A stretch of DNA of 32,605 nt from a virus: positions 1 through 32,605 of IMG/VR virus record IMGVR_UViG_3300032092_000139; one strand, 5' to 3'. Positions 1 to 6,075 of the stretch are shown one piece after another. How positions within the stretch are numbered: position 1 is the first letter of the stretch; every line of letters begins with the position of its first letter. The notes under the pieces were generated by a model. The model did no database searches, had not been told where the DNA came from, and saw only the letters and a list, made by a program, of their open reading frames with translations. A program made the position numbers and the translations under genes.

Positions 1-735
1 GGTTCAGAGATCTTCCAAAACATTCGAAAGAAGATTGACGAACGAAATCTAAAACAGGACTTAAATACGCTCAAGGCCAAAAAGAAAGCTGCCAACAAAA
101 AAGTAAGCGATAAGTATTTTCCACCATCACAGTCCAAAGGAACCCTGTTCATTGTGGAAGGCAGTTCGGCGATGGGATCAATCCTTCAAAAGCGTGATCC
201 ACGAACCGACGGTGTCTACTCACTCAAGGGTAAGATTAAGAATGCAAGAACTGTTCGTGATCTGGGAACCAACGCAGAGATCATTGACCTAATGAACATC
301 CTCAACCTGGAACCAGGAAATGGTAAAGGCTGTACCTTTGCAAACGTTGCAATTGCAACTGACTGGGACCCGGATGGCATTGGTCACATTGCCTCTTTGG
401 TAATTAACCTCTTCTACAAATGGTTCCCTGACGTAATTGAAAGTGGAAAGCTTAACATACTTATTACGCCTCTTGCATCAGTGGATGTCAATAGCAAGCG
501 CCAATACTTTTACTCGCTGGAAGAGTTTGGAAACTATGAAAAGTCTGGAAACAAGATGAGCAACGTCCGATACCTTAAGGGTCTGGGTTCTCTAAGCATT
601 CAGGACTGGGAAGTGGTTATGGCGGAACGTGCCATGTTCAAAATCAAAAACGACCGCACTTCGGGTAAGTATATTGATATTGCGTTCGGCCTTAATTCTG
701 GGAAGCGCAAAAAGTGGTTAGAAGGTGCTCTATAG
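1..735 (+). CDS. 39: DNA topoisomerase II large subunit, C-terminal part (5' partial)
   Basis: The reading frame is open from the first base, so the gene starts outside the window; 244 residues are visible. They form the TOPRIM region of a type IIA topoisomerase large subunit (GyrB/T4 gp39-gp60 type). Visible motifs are LFIVEGSSAMG (the catalytic Glu of the EGxSA motif) followed by about 30 residues with K/N-rich DNA-contact features, then ATDWDPDGIGH, the metal-binding DxDxxG motif. In the family this subunit binds ATP and supplies the TOPRIM metal site while the medium subunit carries the active tyrosine; that partner is encoded at 2910. An internal GTG at 154 is inside the conserved motif and is not a start. 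The stop is followed 5 bases later by a late-type promoter motif, so the gene closes an upstream transcription unit. Family assignment is secure; whether the N-terminal ATPase part is in the same polypeptide cannot be seen. Confidence 0.9.
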   Translation, partial: GSEIFQNIRKKIDERNLKQDLNTLKAKKKAANKKVSDKYFPPSQSKGTLFIVEGSSAMGSILQKRDPRTDGVYSLKGKIKNARTVRDLGTNAEIIDLMNILNLEPGNGKGCTFANVAIATDWDPDGIGHIASLVINLFYKWFPDVIESGKLNILITPLASVDVNSKRQYFYSLEEFGNYEKSGNKMSNVRYLKGLGSLSIQDWEVVMAERAMFKIKNDRTSGKYIDIAFGLNSGKRKKWLEGAL

Positions 736-740
736 TCTGT

Positions 741-749
741 GATATATAG
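741..749 (+). promoter_or_regulatory. putative late promoter GATATATAG (copy 1)
   Basis: The nonamer GATATATAG lies between the topoisomerase stop and the first capsid-targeted small gene, 12 bases before its ATG. Identical nonamers occur at 13309, 14892 and 30635, each in front of a structural gene. No conserved -35 element is apparent. It resembles the T4 late promoter (TATAAATA, -10 only). Use by the gp55-type sigma encoded at 17050 is inferred. Confidence 0.6.
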
Positions 750-761
750 AAGGTAAAAATA

Positions 762-1088
762 ATGAAAGGAATGAAACACGTAAAAACATTCGAAAGCTTC
801 ATCAGCGATTCAATGAGCGAAGCGGTTAAGTACAACCCAAAGCCGTTTGACCAAGTAAAACCTGGCAACACTGCTTTTGTATACGGAGATGACAATGCAT
901 GGCAAGTGGTTGACACTGCTGTAGGAAAAGACTTTGACAAGAAGTTAAAGAAATACGATCAATCCGGTGTGGCTGATGAGTTGAAGAATGATTCAGACTG
1001 GGACGCGATGGAGCTCATCGCAGTTAAGCACAATTCTGAAGTTGCCGTGTACACATACGGAGAAGACGGTGCTTGGGTAAACAAATAA
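762..1088 (+). CDS. small protein with capsid-targeting-like N-terminus (candidate internal head protein)
   Basis: This is a 108-residue protein. After MKG it begins MKHVKTFESFISDS, matching the pattern at the start of two neighbours (1452 and 1810) and closely resembling the T4 internal-protein capsid-targeting sequence MKTYQEFIAE, which the gp21 prohead protease removes after (I/L)-x-E. Here the cleavage triad would be ISD, or MSE four residues later, so processing is less certain than for the neighbours. The remaining ~95 residues are charged, with no recognised domain. ATG 771 is an alternative start that would put MKHV at the exact N-terminus. The gene follows a late-type promoter motif. 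The inferred role is packaging into the capsid and possibly injection with DNA; the molecular function is unknown. Confidence 0.7.
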   Translation: MKGMKHVKTFESFISDSMSEAVKYNPKPFDQVKPGNTAFVYGDDNAWQVVDTAVGKDFDKKLKKYDQSGVADELKNDSDWDAMELIAVKHNSEVAVYTYGEDGAWVNK

Positions 1089-1095
1089 AAAGCAA

Positions 1096-1455
1096 ATGGA
1101 AAAGGAACTCTTAAATAACGTGCTACAAATCCAGGCACAATTGCGAGTACTGCACTGGCAAACTGAAAGCTACGCAGAACACAATGCGTTCGGTATGACA
1201 TACGATACGCTGGATGAGCTGTTTGATGATTTGATCGAAGTTTATAGCGGAAAATACAGTCGTCCAAAATTTGGTGGCATGAAGCAGATTGCGGTTGCCG
1301 ATATCGACAATATCAAGGTGGAACCTTTTATTGATGGTTTAATGGACTTTTTCTCTAATGCATTCATTGCAGATGGTGATAGCGAATTGAAGAACATTTG
1401 CGACGAGATCAAAAGCGCACTTGGTAAACTGAAATACTTGTTGACTTTGAAATGA
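1096..1455 (+). CDS. Dps/ferritin-like small protein (DUF5856-like)
   Basis: This is a 119-residue, largely helical protein. Residues 19-50 carry LHWQTESYAEHNAFG followed by DTLDELFDDLIEVY. That pattern of His20-Trp, His29, Asp37/Asp40, Glu41 and Glu48 resembles the metal-binding helices of Dps and ferritin-like proteins, though the spacing is not the classical Dps ferroxidase spacing. I recall similar proteins from T4-like marine phages annotated as DUF5856, but could not check this. It lacks the MKHV-type N-terminus of its neighbours and overlaps the next gene by 4 bases (ATGA), so the two are probably translationally coupled. It may bind iron or another metal, or DNA; none of these is proven by the sequence. 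Confidence 0.65.
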   Translation: MEKELLNNVLQIQAQLRVLHWQTESYAEHNAFGMTYDTLDELFDDLIEVYSGKYSRPKFGGMKQIAVADIDNIKVEPFIDGLMDFFSNAFIADGDSELKNICDEIKSALGKLKYLLTLK

Positions 1456-1790
1456 AGCACGTACACACATACGAAAGCTTTCTTGCCGAATCACATTACG
1501 CTTTTCTTGGCGGGAATTCCAATTTCACTGATGATGAAATGCGCAAAAACGTAGTGGACAAAGTCTTAGGCAAAAACTATGATGCCTACATTATGTTCGA
1601 CGACAGCGCTCCAAAAGGTGAATACGACAAAATGAAAGCCAAGTACGCTTCCGATGCAGATAAATGGGAAGTCATTTGGCAATCTCAATCGTATCAAGGC
1701 GAAGCGCGGCTTTCACCCGACAAAAAAGTTATCAAAGCCACGGTGTTTGGTAAAGGTGGAATCATTGGTGCTATCTACGTTAAAAAGTAA
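1452..1790 (+). CDS. small protein with capsid-targeting-like N-terminus (candidate internal head protein)
   Basis: This 112-residue protein starts MKHVHTYESFLAES, the closest of the three to the T4 internal-protein leader MKTYQEFIAE. LAE is a canonical (L/I)-x-E site for the T4-type prohead protease, predicting a mature protein that starts at Ser14. The body is a small mixed alpha/beta domain with DKMKAKYASDADKWEVIW in the middle and a glycine-rich strand GKGGIIGAIYVKK at the end; no family is recognised. The start overlaps the stop of the Dps-like gene (ATGA), indicating co-translation. The inferred fate is packaging in the head as an internal protein, with unknown activity after injection. 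Confidence 0.75.
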   Translation: MKHVHTYESFLAESHYAFLGGNSNFTDDEMRKNVVDKVLGKNYDAYIMFDDSAPKGEYDKMKAKYASDADKWEVIWQSQSYQGEARLSPDKKVIKATVFGKGGIIGAIYVKK

Positions 1791-1809
1791 AATGAGCCTA
1801 GAGAAAACA

Positions 1810-2067
1810 ATGAAGCACGTAGCTAACTACATAGAATTTCTTTACGAAGGCAAAAAGCAATATCGATATTTGCTAAAAGTTGAGAAAGACTTCAACACGT
1901 TTAATCTTTTGAACGACCTCAAGCCTCTTGGAGCTGAGGTACTTGACAATCAGCCTGACGGAAAGTCAAAAGATCACATAGTGATCACCGTTGTTATGGA
2001 TGATTCCAAACGAACGCAGGTGGAAGAAACAATAAGAAACACGGCAGAGATTATTAAGAATCTGTAG
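1810..2067 (+). CDS. small protein with capsid-targeting-like N-terminus (candidate internal head protein)
   Basis: I place the start at ATG 1810 because it gives MKHVANYIEFLYEGKK, aligned with the leaders of the two preceding small genes. ATG 1792, 1 base after the previous stop, is in frame and would add six residues (MSLEKT). LYE followed by Gly is a canonical gp21-type cleavage site. The predicted mature part is about 70 residues, with a ferredoxin-like beta-alpha pattern (YRYLLKVEKDF then HIVITVVMDDSKRTQVEETIR); no family is recognised. It is the last gene of the cluster, and a terminator begins 8 bases after the stop. Confidence 0.7.
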   Translation: MKHVANYIEFLYEGKKQYRYLLKVEKDFNTFNLLNDLKPLGAEVLDNQPDGKSKDHIVITVVMDDSKRTQVEETIRNTAEIIKNL

Positions 2068-2074
2068 AAACTGG

Positions 2075-2097
2075 GGCTATTAACAATAGCCTTTTTT
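2075..2097 (+). terminator. intrinsic terminator
   Basis: A perfect 7-bp stem GGCTATT/AATAGCC with loop AAC is followed by six T residues. It closes the small late cluster and separates it from the outer-membrane protein unit. Confidence 0.85.
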
Positions 2098-2101
2098 AGT
2101 G

Positions 2102-2127
2102 AAACTTTTTTTGTTTAGTGAATATAT
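2102..2127 (+). promoter_or_regulatory. putative early/middle phage promoter P1
   Basis: AAACT at 2102 and TGAATATAT at 2119-2127 are 18 bases apart, start of AAACT to G of GAATATA. The arrangement recurs at 2862, 5279, 8789 and 26831. It lies directly after a terminator and 33 bases before the beta-barrel gene. It does not match the Bacteroidota TTG/TAnnTTTG housekeeping promoter. Confidence 0.6.
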
Positions 2128-2160
2128 CTACTACTAAACAAACATAAACAAATCAATCAA

Positions 2161-2799
2161 ATGAAAAATCTGTTTTTAACGATTGCCCTTGTATTTGGGC
2201 TTATGGTCGCTAATGCACAAGTGGAAACGCCTGCTGCATGTTGCAACAAGAATGGCAAACAAATTCTACCAACTGCTGGTGACTGTTCACTCGGCTTTGA
2301 TGCAACTCCTGTTTTGAACTACTTTGGTAACTTCCTTGGTAACGGCGAAAATAGCATTAACATGGCTTATCAAAGTGCCAACACCATCACTGGTAGCTAT
2401 ATGAAGACTGATACCAAAGCTTATCGCGTAAAGATTGGAATTGGCTACACAAACACGTCAGAGGATTCTGTGAAGACTAATAGCACAAGCGTTTCTCTTG
2501 GCGCTGGCGTACAGAACTTCCGTGGACACGGTCGCTTGCAAGGCTTTTATGGAGCTGAAGCCGGTGTTGGCTTTTCAAACGGTAAGACTACTGTAAATTC
2601 TACTGAAACAAAGGCGCCAAATGCTTTCGGTGTAAATGTTCGTGGCTTCTTGGGTGCTCAATACTATGTAGCTCCACGAGTTGCTCTTGGCGCAGAATAT
2701 GGCTGGGGTCTTTCTTATGGAAAAGTTGATAAGGCAACTTCTTTGAATCTTGGAGTTGACAACTTGGATGGATCGATCTTCTTGTCTCTCTACTTCTAA
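2161..2799 (+). CDS. secreted outer-membrane beta-barrel protein (phage-borne moron)
   Basis: This is a 212-residue protein. Residues 1-19 are a clean type I signal peptide (Lys, hydrophobic core, cleavage ANA|Q); Gln at +1 is typical of Bacteroidota exported proteins. The mature part has ACCNKNGK, then LPTAGDCSLGFDATPVLNYF, resembling the beginning of Bacteroidota outer-membrane beta-barrel proteins. Alternating amphipathic strands rich in Gly and aromatics follow, ending in IFLSLYF with a C-terminal Phe like the barrel-assembly signal. It is expected to sit in the host outer membrane. The gene forms its own unit: a terminator and promoter in front, a terminator behind. The 5' leader is A/C-rich with no Shine-Dalgarno sequence. 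Likely acquired from a host; superinfection exclusion by receptor masking or envelope remodelling is possible but inferred. Confidence 0.85.
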   Translation: MKNLFLTIALVFGLMVANAQVETPAACCNKNGKQILPTAGDCSLGFDATPVLNYFGNFLGNGENSINMAYQSANTITGSYMKTDTKAYRVKIGIGYTNTSEDSVKTNSTSVSLGAGVQNFRGHGRLQGFYGAEAGVGFSNGKTTVNSTETKAPNAFGVNVRGFLGAQYYVAPRVALGAEYGWGLSYGKVDKATSLNLGVDNLDGSIFLSLYF

Positions 2800-2819
2800 C
2801 CAATCAAACTGCAATCACA

Positions 2820-2847
2820 GGCTCCTACGAAAGTAGGAGCCTTTTTT
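2820..2847 (+). terminator. intrinsic terminator
   Basis: A perfect 9-bp stem (GGCTCCTAC/GTAGGAGCC) closed by a GAAA tetraloop is followed by six T residues. It ends the beta-barrel gene. Confidence 0.93.
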
Positions 2848-2861
2848 GTTAATAGCCTTTG

Positions 2862-2889
2862 AAACTTTTATCAATGTTTTGAATATAAA
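2862..2889 (+). promoter_or_regulatory. putative early/middle phage promoter P2
   Basis: AAACTTTT at 2862 and TTGAATATAAA ending at 2889 have 19-base spacing. This copy drives the gp52 unit and lies between the preceding terminator and the gene. It shares the -35-like and -10-like boxes with P1, P3, P4 and P5. Confidence 0.6.
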
Positions 2890-2909
2890 CATAAATGCTA
2901 TAAAATAAA

Positions 2910-4307
2910 ATGGCAAAAAAGATCTACAACTTACCCATATCAAAGCAGATTAACACTAACTTTAGAAATTACGCTCTGTATGTATTGGAAAATCGAGGCA
3001 TCCCATCTTTTTACGATGGGTTGACTAATGTTCAAAGATTCATTTTAGTCAACGCGCCTTCCAATTTCAACAAAACAATTTCGGTAGTTGGATCCTGCAT
3101 TTCTGATGGTTATCACCACGGCGACAAATCTCTAACAGGAGCCGTCAACAAATTAGCTCGCCCTTTTGGTTGCTCAGAGCAGCTGCTTCTTGGTGATGGA
3201 TTCTTTGGAACTCCAGTTCAGCAAGAACCATCAGCTGCTCGTTATACATCGGTAAAGATTGCTCCGGGCATTTCGGAAACGATTCGAAAGAACTCTTTCC
3301 TTAACACACGTAACGATGAAACTGGTTGGGATCCACTTTGGATCGATTTGCCAATAGGTCTTACTACAACCATTATTGGTATTGCGGTAGGTTACAAAAC
3401 CACGGTTCTTCCAAGAAGTCTAACCGATGTCCAAAAGTTCTTGGATGGAAAGATCACCGAAGTAAAGCCGGTGTTTAAAGGCTTTAATGGCAAAATCACT
3501 CGCTATCAAGGTCTCAATAAATCTTGGTTGATTGAAGGCGTGGTAGAAAAGAATGATTCCGAAAGATGGATGCGAGTTACTGAGCTGCCACCTCTGATGA
3601 AGTACGGTTCTTTCCTGAAGAAGCTTGATTCAATTATGAATTACCATCCAGGAGTAAAGGTAACTAACAATTCTTCTACAAATGTAGATATCTTACTTCG
3701 ATACTCTGGCGACCTTGATGGCTGGAATGCATTTTCCGATGCTATCCACAAAGGAACAAAGATGTTGGTAACAGAGACTCCGGTATTTGTGAAGGACGGA
3801 TTGGTGCTGGAATACGACAGAATTGAGGACTATATCACAGACTTCAAATATCGCCGTGCTCAACTTCGAGTAAAGCGTGCTGAACACTTCTTGCAAGAGG
3901 CCAACGATGAATTGGAATTTATGCGATGTAAGGAAAAGTACTTAATGTACATGTTGGAAAAGCAGAGGAAGGAAGCCGAGGTAGATAAGTTCCTTGACAC
4001 AGTAACCTCTAATTCACGGGTGAAGCGTCGTTTGGAATCCATCTACCTGAAGTCTTTAAATGCGCAAGAACTTGAACGCACACGTAAAGAAATCAAGAGA
4101 CTTGAAGACTTGCAGGCAGCAGAAACCAAAGAACTGCATAATGCCCAGGTAGAATTTGAACTTATGGTAGATACCTCCATTGCTCGTGGAACTATGAGTA
4201 AGTCGTCTACAACTAATCTGTTTGAAGATGAAGGCGAGATTGACGGTATTGAACTCTGGGATGGAGATCTTGAAACTGAAGAAACAGAAACAACAAACGA
4301 AGAATAA
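2910..4307 (+). CDS. 52: DNA topoisomerase II medium subunit
   Basis: This 465-residue protein (T4 gp52 is of similar size) is the GyrA/ParC-type breakage-reunion subunit. The winged-helix core is visible as YHHGDKSLTGAVNKLARPF around residues 68-86, GDGFFGTP near 96-102 and SAARYTSVK, where Tyr112 is the expected active-site tyrosine that forms the covalent link to DNA. A long coiled coil rich in Lys/Glu/Arg spans about residues 325-425, as expected for the tower/coiled-coil arm, and the tail is very acidic. It partners with the TOPRIM subunit at the left edge of the window, although the two are separated by the internal-protein cluster and the beta-barrel unit. The leader is A-rich (TAAAATAAA before ATG). 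It overlaps the next gene as TAATG. Confidence 0.95.
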   Translation: MAKKIYNLPISKQINTNFRNYALYVLENRGIPSFYDGLTNVQRFILVNAPSNFNKTISVVGSCISDGYHHGDKSLTGAVNKLARPFGCSEQLLLGDGFFGTPVQQEPSAARYTSVKIAPGISETIRKNSFLNTRNDETGWDPLWIDLPIGLTTTIIGIAVGYKTTVLPRSLTDVQKFLDGKITEVKPVFKGFNGKITRYQGLNKSWLIEGVVEKNDSERWMRVTELPPLMKYGSFLKKLDSIMNYHPGVKVTNNSSTNVDILLRYSGDLDGWNAFSDAIHKGTKMLVTETPVFVKDGLVLEYDRIEDYITDFKYRRAQLRVKRAEHFLQEANDELEFMRCKEKYLMYMLEKQRKEAEVDKFLDTVTSNSRVKRRLESIYLKSLNAQELERTRKEIKRLEDLQAAETKELHNAQVEFELMVDTSIARGTMSKSSTTNLFEDEGEIDGIELWDGDLETEETETTNEE

Positions 4308-4708
4308 TGAAAGGAAGAATCACGTCATCGAAAGAAACGTCTACAGGTAATCTGTCAGATCACCAGGTAAAGTTCATGCGAGAGATCAATCTCAACCCGA
4401 CCTTTGACCGAAAGACCAAGCCATGGAAGCTTGTTAAAATTCCAAAATCAACAACAAGAAACGTAGCCTGGCACATTGCAGTAAACGACCGCAAATTTAT
4501 TGCTGTTCAATACTATGCCAAAGGTGAAGGCGTTGCCATCTATGACACCGATGAAAAGTTTCGGGCTTTTAAGCCAACCGATTTGGTAAAGAACTACCCT
4601 TCATATGTAGATTTAGAAGTGGCTATCGACGAGTTTTACAATGAACAATATGGATCAAATGAACAAAGAGACACAGAATCAGAACCCAGCACGGAACTCC
4701 AAGCGTAA
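4307..4708 (+). CDS. conserved-looking hypothetical protein in the replication operon
   Basis: This 133-residue protein is not recognised. The N-terminal ~30 residues are polar and basic (MKGRITSSKETS). The middle has beta-rich segments (WHIAVNDRKFIAVQYYAKGEGVAIYD), and the last 25 residues are acidic and disordered. It starts within the gp52 stop (TAATG), so its translation is probably coupled to the topoisomerase. Its end overlaps the ClpP-like gene by 50-68 bases. No transmembrane segment or signal peptide is seen. Confidence 0.7.
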   Translation: MKGRITSSKETSTGNLSDHQVKFMREINLNPTFDRKTKPWKLVKIPKSTTRNVAWHIAVNDRKFIAVQYYAKGEGVAIYDTDEKFRAFKPTDLVKNYPSYVDLEVAIDEFYNEQYGSNEQRDTESEPSTELQA

Positions 4709-5279
4709 TGAAGACTTCTTCATTGGAAATCCATTGATCTCTGCCCACGGAGATCACATCTACTTTTATGCGCCAGTGAGTCCAGAGTCTGCTCTAGAAC
4801 TCAATCAAAAATTGCACCAGGCTTCTATGCAAAATCTGGCTGGCGTCTTCAACAGCATGTATGAAGTCAACTCACCACCACCGATTTGGTTGCACATCAA
4901 TTCCTATGGCGGAGAACTCTTCTCGGCTTTTGCAATTGCTGATACTATTGAACGGATCAAAACAACCGTTCCAGTAGTTACCATTGTGGAAGGCTGCGCA
5001 GCATCTGCAGCCACTGTTATTTCAACAGCAGGTACACGAAGACTTATGCGTAAGAATGCATATATGCTTATTCATGAGCTAAGCGATTCCTCATGGGGAC
5101 GCTTTACTGAGCTACAGGATAACTACAAGAGCAATGAGGATATCATGAAAACTATGAAAGAATGGTATCTTGACCGCACCAAAATCAAGCCCGATAAATT
5201 GGACGAGATTTTGAAGCACGACATTTGGTGGAATTCCGCTCTATGCCGCAAGAACGGCCTGGTTGATGACATCATCTAA
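4641..5279 (+). CDS. ClpP-like serine protease
   Basis: The frame encodes 212 residues from ATG 4641; ATG 4650 and ATG 4659 are also possible starts, and all lie inside the preceding gene. The fold is that of ClpP: IWLHINSYGGELFSAFAIAD corresponds to the oxyanion-hole Gly-Gly strand and helix. EGCAASAATVIS carries the nucleophile Ser122 in the AAS context, YMLIHELS carries His145, and KHDIWWNSALCRKNGLVDDII matches the ClpP C-terminal block with Asp194 as the third triad member. The triad appears complete. The polar N-terminus of about 25 residues precedes the core. ClpP-type enzymes in phages are often head-maturation proteases, but this gene lies between gp52 and the sliding clamp, in the replication block. 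An AAA+ unfoldase partner was not found in the window. Confidence 0.88.
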   Translation: MNNMDQMNKETQNQNPARNSKRNEDFFIGNPLISAHGDHIYFYAPVSPESALELNQKLHQASMQNLAGVFNSMYEVNSPPPIWLHINSYGGELFSAFAIADTIERIKTTVPVVTIVEGCAASAATVISTAGTRRLMRKNAYMLIHELSDSSWGRFTELQDNYKSNEDIMKTMKEWYLDRTKIKPDKLDEILKHDIWWNSALCRKNGLVDDII

Positions 5280-5306
5280 AACTAAGTTTAACTTCTGAAT
5301 ATAAAA
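5279..5306 (+). promoter_or_regulatory. putative early/middle phage promoter P3
   Basis: AAACTAAG at 5279 overlaps the end of the ClpP-like gene, and CTGAATATAAAA follows at 18-base spacing. The sliding clamp starts 17 bases after the -10-like box. Its left half is almost identical to that of P5 (AAACTAAGT). Confidence 0.6.
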
Positions 5307-5322
5307 TCAAACAAAAAGTAAA

Positions 5323-6072
5323 ATGGCAGAACAAATCAATTTTAAAGTAAAGTCAGCTTCTGAGTTCACAAACTTTCTTAAGCGATTCTCATCAATCGAG
5401 AGCACACTGCTTCTCGAAATTGAAAACGGCTATCTCAAAGCCAAAACTCACACACCTGAGCGTAGCGTGGTAAAGTCTTCAAAGATTGACATGAGTCAAA
5501 TCTTTGACATGGAAAGCGCACCTGCTACAAGTCAGAACATTCTGTTTGGAATCTTCAGCGTTGATAAGCTGACTGATGCATTCAAGCACTTTTCTGAAAC
5601 CGATGTGGAATTCATTCTGAAGTATGAGAACACAGCCGATGGAATGATTGGTACTGAGGTAATTCTGTCAAGCCCAAGCTTGAAAATCAATTTCCAATGT
5701 GCAAGTCTCCGTTTGTTCACTCACATTACTGACGAAATGATGGACCGCATCTCAAACACAGAAACTGCTCCAATCAATTTCGTTCTTACCAAAGAACACC
5801 AGAAGCGCATCTCTTCAATTTCAACAATTGATAGCGACCACAAGTTGCTTACGCTGGATGTAAATAAAGGTCAAGTGAAGGTCACGGGTCGCAGTTACGA
5901 TCTTTCACTGATGCACATCGATCAACCTACCGATGATGTTTCAATTTCGATCTACAAAAACCAGTTTGGTTTCTTGGACCGCGAGGATGCAATTGCATAC
6001 TTGTCAGGAGACCGTATCGTTTTCTCATCAATCGAAACTGAAACAAAAACAATCATCGGTAAGGCCGAGTAA
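5323..6072 (+). CDS. 45: DNA polymerase sliding clamp
   Basis: This 249-residue protein resembles T4 gp45 (228 residues), the trimeric processivity clamp loaded by gp44/62. Matching features are the N-terminal pattern of short strands (INFKVKSASEFTNFLKRFSS), the central acidic stretch, and the C-terminal strand pair ending RIVFSSIETETKTIIGKAE, which resembles the end of T4-type clamps. In T4 the clamp also tethers gp55 to RNA polymerase through gp33, coupling replication to late transcription; a gp55 homologue is present at 17050. It has its own promoter motif and is followed after 3 bases by the polymerase fragment, so the two are co-transcribed. Confidence 0.85.
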   Translation: MAEQINFKVKSASEFTNFLKRFSSIESTLLLEIENGYLKAKTHTPERSVVKSSKIDMSQIFDMESAPATSQNILFGIFSVDKLTDAFKHFSETDVEFILKYENTADGMIGTEVILSSPSLKINFQCASLRLFTHITDEMMDRISNTETAPINFVLTKEHQKRISSISTIDSDHKLLTLDVNKGQVKVTGRSYDLSLMHIDQPTDDVSISIYKNQFGFLDREDAIAYLSGDRIVFSSIETETKTIIGKAE

Positions 6073-6075
6073 TCT

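Noticed and set aside
692-940. Small - strand frames throughout the window (e.g. here, 959-1267, 12526-12822)
   Set aside because: All overlap well-supported + strand genes, with no recognisable product or independent start signals.
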